64,000 nt of DNA from NCBI GenBank assembly GCA_964020975.1, contig OZ026615.1:33829595-33893594 (forward strand), given 5' to 3'. The translations under genes and the position numbers were made by a program. Position 1 is the stretch's first letter, and each line of letters begins with the position of its first letter. The DNA comes from Hermodice carunculata. Lineage: Eukaryota > Annelida > Polychaeta > Eunicida > Amphinomidae. The notes beneath the pieces were generated by a model. It saw only the letters and a list, made by a program, of their open reading frames with translations. It did no database searches and was not told the DNA's origin. Shown one piece after another: positions 47,066-59,300 of this stretch.

Positions 47066-48836
47066 TATTATGTCTCCCCGTGCAACGGGAGGGACATATT
47101 GTTTTCGTGTTCGTTTCTTCCGCTTCTTCTTCTTGTTCTTCAACACATTGTTGCTTGCGTTGTGGACGGGATAACTCAAGAAAGATTTGACTTGGGAAGT
47201 TGGAATTTTATGTGAAGATGTTCCTATATTTTATCCTGCTTGGGATTGCAGATGGGTGACCTTGACCTTTTTAAGGTCACATGGGCATGTCATCTAAAAT
47301 TGACACTGATGCAAGAACTCTGCAAGGATTTGACTGAGGAGGTTGAAATTTTGCATGATTATGTACCATAATGTGAACTATGTTTGGGATTGTAGATGGG
47401 TGACCTTGACCAATTTTCAAGGTCACATTGCCACTTTTTAAAAATCATTGCAGATGCACTTGAGAAAGATTTGTCTTTAAGAGGTTGACATTTTGTGTGA
47501 TTATGTTTCTATGTAAGACTTTTGTAAGACCTTGCTTGTGACTGCAGATGTATGACCTTTACCTATTTTTCAAGATCACATGGGCATTTTGTCTTAAATC
47601 AATGTGGACATGATAACTCAAGAAAGATTTGACTTGGGAAGTTGAAATTTTTTGTGAAGATGTTCCTATATATGATCTTGCTTGGGATTGCAGATGAGTG
47701 ACCTTGACATATTTCTCAAGGTCACATGGGCATGTCATCTAAAATTGACACTGATGCAAGAACTCTGCAAGGATATGACTGAGGAGGTTGAAATTTTGCA
47801 TGATTATGTACCATAATGTGAACTATGTTTGGGATTGTAGATGGGTGACCTTGACCTAATTTTAAGGTCACATGGCCACTTTTTAAAAATCATTGCAGAT
47901 GCACTCAAGAAAGATTTGTCTTTAAGAGGTTGACATTTTGTGTGATTATGTTTCTATGTAAGACTTTTGTAAGACCTTGCTGTTGACTGCAAATGTGTAA
48001 CCTTGACCTATTTTCAAGGTCACGTGGGCATTTCGTCAAAAATCAACGTGGATGTGATAACTCAAGAAAGATTTGACTTGGGAAGTTAAAATTTATATAA
48101 CACCTTGCTTGGGATTGCAGATGGGTGGCCTTGACCTATTTTCCAAGGTCACATGGGCATGTCATGTAAAACCGATAGCTCAAGAAAGATTTGACTTGGT
48201 AAGTTGGAATTTTATGTGAAGATGTTCCTATATAAGACCTTGCTTGGGATTGCAGATGGGTGACCTTGACCTTTTTAAGGTCACATGGCAACTTTTTCAA
48301 AATCATTGCAGACACATGGGCATGTCATCTAAAATTGACACTGATGCAAGAACGCTGCAAGGATTTGACTGAGGAGGTTGAAATTTTGCATGATTATGTA
48401 CCATAATGTGAACTATGTTTGGGATTGTAGATGGGTGACCTTGACCAATTTTCAAGGTCACATTGCCACTTTTTAAAAATCATTGCAGACACACTTGTGA
48501 CAGATTTGACTTACAGTGATTGAAATTTTGTTTGATTATTTTTCTATGAAAGACTTGTAAGACCTTGCTTGTGACTGCAGATGTTTGACTTTGGCCTATT
48601 TTTGAAGGTCACGTGGGCATTTCATCTAAAATCCATGCAGACATGATAACTCCACAAGGATTTGACTTAGGAGGCAGGAATTCTGCATGATTATGTACCA
48701 TAATACGAGCTAGGTTGGGAGTATAGATGGGTGACCTAGAGTGTACCTTCACCATATCTGTAGATCATTGAAATCGGTATGCCTATTTATAAAAATAAGG
48801 GTGACAATAGTAAGGGCGCACGGGGAGACATTTTAT
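47066..48836 (+). mobile_element. Satellite-bearing element with 14-bp terminal inverted repeats
   Basis: ATGTCTCCCCGTGC (47070-47083) recurs exactly inverted as GCACGGGGAGACAT (48818-48831). The head also folds on itself (ATGTCTCCC ... GGGAGGGACAT) and is followed by CTTCTTCTTCTTG repeats. About eleven units of roughly 146 bp with GATGGGTGACCTTGACC then AAGGTCACATGGGCA follow. They come in three types in fixed order (GACTTGGGAAGTTG; CTCTGCAAGGATTTGAC; GCACTTGAGAAAGATTTG), giving a higher-order period near 443 bp. Length is about 1.76 kb. No protein is encoded. Confidence 0.85.
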
Positions 48837-48878
48837 TTTCTGTCGGAAAATCAGCCTGTTCTAGTTTTATTTTATTTT

Positions 48879-49560
48879 TACCCTCGGCACATAAGTGCCG
48901 GAGGGTATACTGTGGTCCCCTGCGTCGTCCGTATGTCCGTCTTGTCGACGTTATCGCGATATATCCAAAATATTCACCGTAGCTGTACCAAATTTTTGTC
49001 AGAGATGCACATTTAAATGGACCAGGTTCGCATCGAAAACCGGCTTCCTCTTGTTATTTTAAAACTTTTTATGAAACTTTTAAAGTATTTATTTTAAGGC
49101 CGTCTGAGTAGCGCACATGGGGACGACGTTACCATAACATCTAAAACATTGTTCACCGTAGCTTCTTCGCGATATCTTAAAATAATATTGACCGCAACTT
49201 TACCAAATTTTTGTCAGACATGCATCTTATGATGAACCAGCTTCCTATCGAAAACCAGTTTACTTTGTATTTATAAACTTTTTATGAAAAACTAAAGTAT
49301 TCCACGACGTTACCATAATATATCAACAAGGATCCATTGCAGCGTCACCAAATTTTTAATTACAGATGCAAATCGTAATGGACCACGTTCCTATTGAAAA
49401 CCAGCTTCTTTTTATTATTTTTAAACTTGTTATTAAACTTTTGAAGTATTTATTTAAAGCCCGTCTGAGTGGCGCACACGTGGACAATGTTACCATAATA
49501 TCTTAAGAGGGATTCATCACAGCTTCATCAAATTTTTGGTGCAGTTACACCGTGTTATGG
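48879..49560 (+). mobile_element. TACCCTC hairpin element with tandem core
   Basis: The head TACCCTCGGCAC, ATAA, GTGCC-G-GAGGGTA (48879-48907) is a 12-bp stem with one bulge, followed by CGTCCGTATGTCCGTC. Four loosely spaced units with CACCGTAGCTGTACCAAATT / GTCAGACATGCATC blocks follow (about 48977, 49190, 49333, 49512). One unit ends CCGGCTTCCTCTTGTTA, the motif that closes other families. It sits 48 bp after the previous element. Confidence 0.7.
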
Positions 49561-50235
49561 TGCCTGTCATAAATAAGGGTTGCATACAAATACTTCTATG
49601 TATTGTAGAGAAAATATTCAAGATTAAAAGTCCCAGCTTTGAGTGGCTAATTATAAGTGTTCTACTGTGAAGTCTAAAAAAATTGCAGAATTGAGGAAAA
49701 AAGATGGTGGGCGTCCAGGGTAATCCGTTCTCTGGACGCTATTTTTTATTTTTGTGGCGAGGATGATCATAAGATGATAGGAAGTGACGGTCTCATGCTG
49801 TCATGCAATTCAAGTATATCAATATAGGATGCAACTGCAATGTTCTAGCCATTTTCCAATTTGCCAAAACGCTTAAGTTTCGTCCATTTGGCTGATAGAT
49901 AATTTATTTCAATATGAATAATTGAAGGCCACGGCCGAGTGGGTTTTTTTTTTTAGTTTGTGCTTGTTTTATTTCAATTTTACAAAGGATTTTGCAAGCG
50001 TGGATCTGTCTCCGTGTAGCACTGTGGCACAACCAAATCCTGTGTGCCACCGTCACGTAGTACTTTGATAGGTCTTAATTTTCCATGGTACAGATTGATA
50101 GTGACGGCCTGATGCCGGGCCTTCATTATTTCCAAACCAGGTACCTTTCTCGCCGTTAATTGGGATTGAGAAGGACAAGTGGAAAGCCACTTGACTATAG
50201 ATCATTTCCTCCCAAATCAGCACCTGTTAAGAGGA
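49561..50235. other. Intergenic sequence with a small GC hairpin
   Basis: GCGTCCAG (49711-49718) and CTGGACGC (49732-49739) form a perfect 8-bp stem followed by TATTTTTTATTTTT. No gene recognised. Confidence 0.45.
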
Positions 50236-50240
50236 CAAGA

Positions 50241-50312
50241 TGTGACAGCTTTAGTGTAGGATGTTCCGCTCTGGCTTCCAAGTCCCAGGTTCAAACCCTC
50301 TTGGGAAGAGTT
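50241..50312 (+). ncRNA. tRNA-like sequence (SINE remnant or tRNA pseudogene)
   Basis: The B-box GGTTCAAACCC at about 50290-50300 is preceded by GGCTTCCAAG, like the anticodon arm of tRNA-Gly(UCC), and by AGCTTTAGTGTAGGAT, which resembles a weak A-box. The arms do not close into a full cloverleaf by eye and no poly(A) or repeat tail is obvious. It could be a chance match. Confidence 0.35.
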
Positions 50313-53300
50313 CAGGACCGAACATAGCAAAGGTAACGGAGCTTCAAGTGCTAGTTGGGCCTAATTGATGGAGACAGTTTTGAGGGAAGACCCTTAGACT
50401 GCGACAGTTAATAGTTCTGTCATAGGTGACAATTAACTGATTGCAATTCAGCACCCGCTACGAATCAGCCCTCCCTTGCTCTCAACACACTGATTTACAG
50501 TTTGCGCTCATCAGCTTTATTGTTTGTGTCTTTTATTAAATATATTACATTTCCTTACTTAGACTGCTAGTCGACTTGTGTTTTCTCTGAAACGTGTGAA
50601 GGCCGACAGGAGCCGTGGGTTTTCAAGAACCAGAACCATATTCTTCAGAAATTCATCGAGAGTAAATTAGACTGCATAGCTTTGAACAGAATCATTTTGG
50701 TTCTTGACTTGAGACATTATGACCTTTACGACGACCACAGTTTGTGGCACAGATGTACATAACTTCTCCCGAACTCATGTAAATTATCCCAAGATGAAAG
50801 TACCTCCTAAAACTGAGTAAGAACGGCGCGTCTATAAGACAAATCCGTGGAATTTAAAGCGAACACTTCTAACTGCTCTGAAATAGAAAGAGACTAAAAG
50901 GGTACTTTGCAAATTAGCCCCTTATATTGATGCTTCTCTAAGGAAGAGATTATACGACTTTCAATGTACAGATGTCAATGCACGTATGATAAATGTCTGC
51001 AATACATGTTTCCATAAACTGACCAAGGCCTAAATCTGGATTAATTTTTGAGGTTCATTGCTTATACGGATTGTCGAAAAATATTGCAGCAGTATCAATA
51101 CTCATATTCGTGTAAATCATAATATACTACAAAATTATCCTTTCAATGAATTTACAACTGTCAATATATTATATGCAAGATCAGCACTTGACCTGGAAGG
51201 TCGGGGGGGGGGGGGAATCGATAGGGGCGCGGGTAGGGACACGTGAAGTTTTAATCCTTTTTCTTTCAGGACTGTGCCCCAGACCGACGCAAGTGCTAAG
51301 GGTTTAGATATATATTAAATTTACTTGTACCTTTCTGCCAGGGAGTTAGTGGAATTAAGTTGTCATTTTCCGTTGACAAATTTTATAGGTAGAAATTCGT
51401 ATCGGAGTGGTTGCACCTGCATTAAAAAATAAAAAAAGAAAGAAAAAAAAGCCATATTTCATGATATAAATGTTACTTTCTCATTTAGGACGGATAATCA
51501 AGATGATAATCTAAATTTCTAGATTTTTGTGTACTATATATTTATGTCTGTTGTGAAATAGGCTAAGTCGAGGAGACAGCACGAACAGGAATGGGTTCTT
51601 GTGTCTGAATGAATCAGAAGCCACGACGCGCGAAGCCCGATGGATCGTTTGATTTTACATTTAGTAAAAATGGAGGACATCACCTCAAATATCCAGTTCA
51701 AGCTCCCGCAAATATTCCCAAAGAGAGAAGAAAATAAGCAGTCGTTGAACTGAAATCATTGAAAAATAAACCACTGCCAGGAACAATGGAAACAATGGGT
51801 CAAGTGAAAATATACGTCTTGGGCTCTTTTCTTATATAATACCAGTTGCTTGCGTCGTTGTCTCAGAAACAAAGTAAGTGGACGTTTTTTGTTGCCGCAA
51901 TCTGCACGTGGATGCTGAACCCGTAACTTGTGACGTTCTGCTTTGAATCGTGCCAGTAATTAGTATATATGCCTGACTTACACTAGACAGACAAGCTTCT
52001 GTCTTTTCATGCATAGAAGTAGTCTGATACCTGCAACACATGCCATTTACTTCAATATTCAGGTCTAGCCGTTGGCCAAATCCAGATGAAGGTTTTGTAT
52101 GTCAACACTGTGATGCTTTGTGGGGACAAACACCTTTTACGACTGAACATTTTCCCATCGTAATAAGCTGAATCTGTTGTCCATGGAAAGCAATCTGAAA
52201 TTAGTCTGCTCAAAACTTTTGAGAATCTTATTAATTGCAATTTCTAATGTCATTATTACAGCATTAGCTAATATAATTTTTGTATTCGACTATATGTATA
52301 TATTCAAATATGAAATATACTATTTCTGTATTAATTTTAGACTTTCCGGTGATCGATGCCACAATTAAGATACCTGGTTTTACACAGTACTCCAAAAAAT
52401 ACACATGGCAAATACATTTAAAAACAAACAAACAGAATACATAAATTAGGTGCAAATTATTTACAAACAATGGATATTAAGTCCTCATATAGCAGCTGAT
52501 TATTGTATATCAAACATTATTCTACATATCCATTCTTGAATGACAGTAATGCAACTTTTTTACTTCTTTAAATCTCTTCGTTCACCGTTCCGTACTTTTG
52601 GAAAACAGATGTCTGTACTACCATGACCGCACACGGTCCGTGGAAGGTCAGCTGTCAAAGGGTTTTGTTCTGTCATGACCCCATACGTGGCGTGGCACTA
52701 TCAAAACGTGTTGGCATTAAATGTTTGGAAATATACCAGAAATTTAACTTGCATATGAACTTTCAACAGTAAATCCCCGGGAAGTGTGCAAATTTATAAC
52801 ACAGCATTACCGTCGGTATATCTACAAGCAAAAAAGTGGTGTGACCAGTTTGAAGTAACCAAGGATCCTCCTTGGAGTGACTTATGTTTAAATCCTTTTC
52901 AAACAAAAGATATATTCTCTATAATGGGATAAGTTTGGGGCATCGGGCACTCATGATCTATAGACCGGGAAAATTGGATCTCCCGACATACAGTCAGTTT
53001 TGCTTGTTCGAGGCAGATTCGTTTTATTATCTTAGCTGTTACGACAGGCAGTTTTATCACTTAATCCACAATCATATATATGTGTAAATAATTAATTTAC
53101 ACACCTCTGACAATAGTCTACGTTTCAGAGTTACCAAATGTAAATCTGAAACTTTCCGTTTATCCTATGTTTATTGTTTTATTTACACTTGGAACCTCTT
53201 ACCCTCCCTGGAACCTCTTAGCCTCCCATATCGGTGATTCTTCATCAGTTCACATTTTGAAATGTCGAGTAAATAATCACTACAGCAGTTTGCAACAAGA

Positions 53301-56300
53301 ATATTTTGACTCGTCCAATACCTGGACATGGCTGAGAAAGTGTTTTTGTCTACAGTGCAGGGAGTGGTTTACTGTGATTGACTGCTAAAATTTTAAGTGA
53401 ACGTTTTAAAAGTATCCGTGCTTTACTTTTGGTCCAAATATCTCAATATGATGGAACTTCTATTGTATTTTATATGCAAATATTTGCACTTTTTTACCGA
53501 TTGCGTCAATCATCACCATTATTGTGCAGTGATAGCTGTACTCATCTTTCTCGCTCTCATTGATGGGGAGTCAACTTGTAGAGGTGTAATCACCTGTTTG
53601 ACTCTTCCTAGTCGGCAATATATGTTTTAATGTGTTATGATGTTTTATTTTCCTTTAACCATGTTTTTTTCATTGATGTTCAATATCTTGATGTACTGCT
53701 GACTGAAGCTCAATAAGTGAAATAAATAGAATTATACGTATATGTAACCCTTGTATATATATGTATAAATGAACAAATATTCGATTACACATGTGTAATT
53801 GTGCAAAATAATTACATGTGTGAAAAAGATTTACAAGAGTTTAATAATAGTTTGTACACATATTCGTAGATCTTTAGCATATACATGCAAAAGATTGTCA
53901 CGTGTAAAAGAAGTAGACATATGTTTTAACCTTTTGCCTTTCCCGCCCCGAACAGAACGGTGGCCAAAGTAAGTGGTGCATGTTATATATGACATAGTAT
54001 TTGTGGTCAGTCACTTTGTGATACATATTTGTCACAGTGGAAAAAAGTGGCAGAACTCTTAACCCTTATAACAAAAAGAAAGGGCAGAGTTTTCAATGTT
54101 CCTGGTTCAGTTTCATGAGGCCCATCCTCATTTGAGAACAATTTCCGTCATATATCCGTTGCCAAAATGATAAAAATAACTCTGCTTGTAGTTTTAACCC
54201 TGATGTACATGCACTTTAGGCTTCAAATCGGTTACATTTTGTGATTTCGAATACGCATTGGTTACAAAGTCCACAACTCTTGGTTCTTGAATACAGGTTA
54301 CCATGGGTAATACATTCTTTCACAGATGTGGAGATGGTACATCCGAGTCCGAACTTATCCAGTGTCCGGATCGTTTGCTTGCAATAGCTGGATCGACTGT
54401 AGCGTACACTAATGTGTGATTTAGTTTTATATCTTGTCAAAGATTACAACTGTTCTCTTATAGTTGCCATTCGGTTCCGTTTAATTTCAAATAACCGGAT
54501 GATTGTCCAAGGATCTTTATATGAAAAGTAGCCAGTAAGGTGACAATGTGACGTTATCTGGTTGTGCAAGCTCTACCAGCGATTAGCTGGCTTCCTGGCG
54601 GTTCCTCTTGCCAGGATTTCTACCCATTGATTGTGCACTTTACGCCAGGAGCTCCCGGCCAAGGCGCTGACATTATCAGCTGAAGCGCATAAAAACCAAC
54701 AATAGACGAATAAAAGTGTGAAAACAGGTAGAAAGGAAATGTCTTCTTGGGCCTGATTGATGGGCAAAGTATTGGAAAAAGACATGCTAATATGTACATA
54801 TTTGTGTGAAATGGGCTTAGCTTGGCTGGAACATTTGTACAGGTGTTTTTGCAGATACACTTGGAATCTGGATGCAATGGTAGAGTATAGATCGGTAGTT
54901 ATGTGCTGAGGGTACAAGAGCGAGGGCAAGTCGTGATGAAGGCAAAAACTGAAGGGAAAAAGGCCAGCGGGGCCACGGCAATATTTGCACAGTGGCGTGC
55001 GCTAACCTAGACAGTTCCATACACGCACGCACATATACAAAGACAGTCAGCATGCCAGGAAATGTGTCATCTATTACCAGATCCATTATTACGAAACAAA
55101 GTTAGCGACTCTTGTAAATCACCATCTTCCAATTTAGTATTCAGGGAGGAAAAATCAACCCACAACAACCTCGATAACCAATGCACACGCAACGAGCATT
55201 GGGGGAATGGGGTCCCCCAAGTGGAAGACCCAAGAAGTCAATATGAATAGCTCGAGACCTTTTTTCGGTCCTTTTCATTTCCTTCGATTCTATATGGAAA
55301 CACCCAAGTATAAAAGCACTGCTGCTTTTCCACGTTCGATTTTCACTCACCTGTGATTTACGTGCAGATTCCACAGGCTTACTTTCCCGCGGACCCCAGG
55401 TAGTGGCATAAAAAAAATAAAATTTTATGGTTTTCTTGGTACCAGTTGCTTTCAAACGAGCTTTCCTGGATTTAGCAATTGTGGAAAATCCATAATAACT
55501 CGACCTAACCCACAGAAAGGAAAACGCAATGTCTATTATAACTTGAGATTTGAGGCCAGATTCTTGTTAATCAAAGCCAATGGAAACTTCAGTGGCAGAA
55601 GCAAGATAATTTCATGACTAAATAACAGAGCGTGCCTCATATTTTTGCGGCGCTCGAGGACCTGGGAGAATGGTAAGCCATGCCTCAGTCACTCGACTTC
55701 ACCACGTTTTGCGATAAGTCGTAAATCATTGGATCTCTCTTTGCGGACACTTTATGAGTTATGTAGCGTTTGATTAACCTTAATGCAGACTGGAAGGAAA
55801 CGTTACTGGACTAAGATGAAGGACGTCATACGGCTTTATATCACACCTTCCTGCTACTTCGACATGGACATATGGACCTTGGCTTTGATTAGCGTCTTTT
55901 GCGTAAATCCTAGGAGAATAAAGGAGCTTCGTTACTGCAGCCATCAGGAGAGTAGTCCTAAAGGTCTTTCTAATATAATGATAACACAATACACAAATCT
56001 GCAGGAACACATACTTTATGTTCTGATTGAGGACAGTCTCTTGTTACATGGTCCAAAGAATGAACCTTTTTATTTGCTGTTATCTGGACATTTGGCGTAA
56101 CTTCATTATTTACCCGTGTGTGTAGACTTGCTTATTGCCCCTATTGTGTTGTTGACCCCTGTATGCGACAAATATAGTTCGCGTATTGTACCTCGGCTTC
56201 GTGTAATTTAGAAGACAAATGTAAATAATGTAAATATTTCCTAAAAAGCATCGCGAATGAAACTTGACAAGCAGTTTTTTTTTAAATTTTAGTTTTGGAT

Positions 56301-59300
56301 CAGTGCATTATACATGTCATATTTTTTATACGTTACATTGTATGCTCCCATAGAAATATCATTCTATATTCTTCATCTATGTACTTTCGTTTAAACATGT
56401 ATCGTCAAACCATCAGTGAACAGACTTGGCTTTTTTCACCAAAAGGATGTACCATACACACGCTGAACTTGCACATAAAGATGGATATGGGACCTAAATG
56501 TGGCTAAATGCATTTTGTGAAGAGAATAAGCTTATGCATGTAAAATGTGGAAATACCTTTACCGACAAGATGTTCTCTATATCTTAATACTTGGTGCACA
56601 TAAAATGAAATTTAGCATGTACTCATTATCATAACTGACTGAAAAGCTATCGCGATAGAAGTAGTTTTATTGTGCTGTATGAAAATGAACAGTCTTGGAA
56701 ATTGCAGTATTGTCTTGATCCATGCCCTGGTTTTTGAATTCAAAGATGCATGCCAATGACCTGTTTTTTCATGTGAAAATATTATTGTAATGTTGGCGAT
56801 AAAAAATAAAGAATCGTCTACAGGTGAACGTGTCTGAAATAAAATAATTGAATCGAATTATCTGCAGCTCTTTCTGATCATATCTCCCTACCATTATCAA
56901 TGTGGGATATTTAAATGACTCACAAATTCTTGTTGACCGAAGGCTGCGGTATTCCTGCCGGTCATTCGAACTTTTTTAAAACTATTTCTAAGAGCAGCAG
57001 ACTACCTTTAAATTCATATTGGCGCAAACTGAGCAAATGCGTTTTCTTTAAAATAAATAAAGCAATGTAAGTTTTAGAAAAATCATCAAAACGTTGTAAA
57101 GAACACTGGAATGCAACTGATATATGCTGCAAAAATATACTTGCATATAGAAGCATATGTTTGTAAATATTTGCCTATCAATACTTTAGTCGGACGAAAC
57201 AACAATCTGCAACGAAAGACCACTTGCTGTAAGTGATCGTTTTTTGGCTGGCATGAGAGGGTGTTTGTAAATAGCAGGTATCACTGTACAAACATTAATA
57301 TTGTGAGATAAGACAGATTATGTCTTCTTCGAAATGCTCCGCAGAGTGATGAAGATAGAGGGTTAAGTTTAAAATATGTGGCCATCCTGGTGGTGAACCT
57401 TTACCCATGCATATCAAAGCGTAAGATTGGGCGTTTCTCCTGGAAGGAACATTTGGAACTGAGAGGAAGCATTTTGTTGCCTTGTGCACATAAAACTAAA
57501 TTTTTCGTCGGATGCCCTTCAGGTTTTCAATCTTCCCTTAAAAGTGCCCTTCCTTGCAAATTCGAGATTGGTTTGCTGCTATCCTTTGGTCATTGCTTTT
57601 CAGGTTATAGTGCAGACATCTTTAAAATTAAACAACATATGTTTTTTTGTTATATACACTGTTTTCCTTCGACATGACTTTCAACTGATTCAAGTCTTTT
57701 GTTTTTCTTTTCAAAATGCTGTCCCTCCATGTAGAATTCATTTTTCTAACTTCAGTTGTTCAGCAAATTCTTGATGGAGGACTTGTTATCCCTCTTGGGC
57801 AATCGTATTTCTGATTGTTTCGAGGACAAACAGCCATTGAAAACACAGACAGAAATTGTACGCAACACTAGTTTGCAAGAGTACTGTCCGTCAAAGTGTC
57901 CAGAGAATGTAATCAAAGAGGAAGGTCTTGGTTTCTCATTCCAGAAGAACACAAGCAGAGGTCGAAGGTACATTTTTGTGTTTGACAATTCAATGTCCAA
58001 TTTATACTTCCAACAAATTACGTTGCCAGAAAGATTTACAATTGCCAATTTTTTATATGTCTGATTAAACAAATAAATGGTTTTCTCCACCTAACCCAGA
58101 AATCTTCCAGGCTGTCGCTTTAGGTGTGACCCAATAATGGATGTAATTAGCATAATTGGCAAAATCTTCCGGCCGACAGTCCTACGAGCACTCCACTAGA
58201 TTAAACGCTGGTCAGAAGTTGATGACATATTACGACATGGTACGGCTTGAAAATGTATTTGGTTTATCGAACTATTTTGCCTTGCGTTGATTTTAAGACC
58301 ACCTGCTATGTGTTTCAGAACATTCTGAAATATGTGGTTTTATGCTATCCAGAATTGCGATAAAATCAGTCATGATTTTATGCACATTTTACACTGCATA
58401 ATTCCGGCAGCTGTTCTAGCCATATTACAGCCTGATGGATCAAGCATCAGTTGTTTTCATTTTGGGATCTATTACTGCAATGCTACTGTGATAATAAATA
58501 TCTTATGTTCCCGAGGGTCAAAATGAAATCTTCAGTTTCGATGATTCTTTAAGTCAAAAGACCAAGATGTTGTGAAGTTCATCGTTGATTGTTCTTCACT
58601 TGTTAATCTTTGCCTTCATATTACTGACATTACTGCAGTCAGGACATGTGCATATTCCCATGGTAAAGCTATTGTATATAAGGTCTCATATGTAACAAAT
58701 GTTAGAGGTCTTGCACTGTATCGTCCTACTACCTTGCCCTTCGGCTTTTTTCCACCAAATATTAATGAGACTTAGTTCTTGTGTTCGGCCTCTGGGGTGC
58801 AAGAAAGAATCGACTTTCATCCAAGCAAGGAAAGAACACGTGTTTTGGGAACTAGGGAGGTCGCAGACGTGTGCATAAATGTGTACATGCGTACGTGCGG
58901 GTAGCCTTGAGTGGGAGCTGCAGTAGCCAGAACAGTTATGGAAAGCCACATAAAGCTACGGAGACCCACTCCCATGTCAATCCATGCGGCAAACCAACAG
59001 CGGGTCATGAAGGCTACGGAGGCGGGCTCACATACAGAGGCTATGGCCCCAACCCCGGGGACTTCAGCTACACATTAATCTATGTATTTTGCGCAATATG
59101 AAGTAACGCCATACAAACAGTCAAGGCCAGATGGGGTTAGCACCAATATAGTCTGTCAGTCCCAAAGCATGCTTCCATTACAATTGAACTCACATATTTC
59201 CTGGGCCATCATCTAATTGTGGAATTGATTGCGCCCATTGAATGCCAAATGCACAACTGAGAAGTCTAAATTTTATTATAGAGCTATGGGGAAGCCGGAG

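Noticed and set aside
47166-48735. Regular repeats that could suggest a CRISPR-like array
   Set aside because: The units are contiguous 146-bp tandem repeats without unique spacers, in an animal genome.
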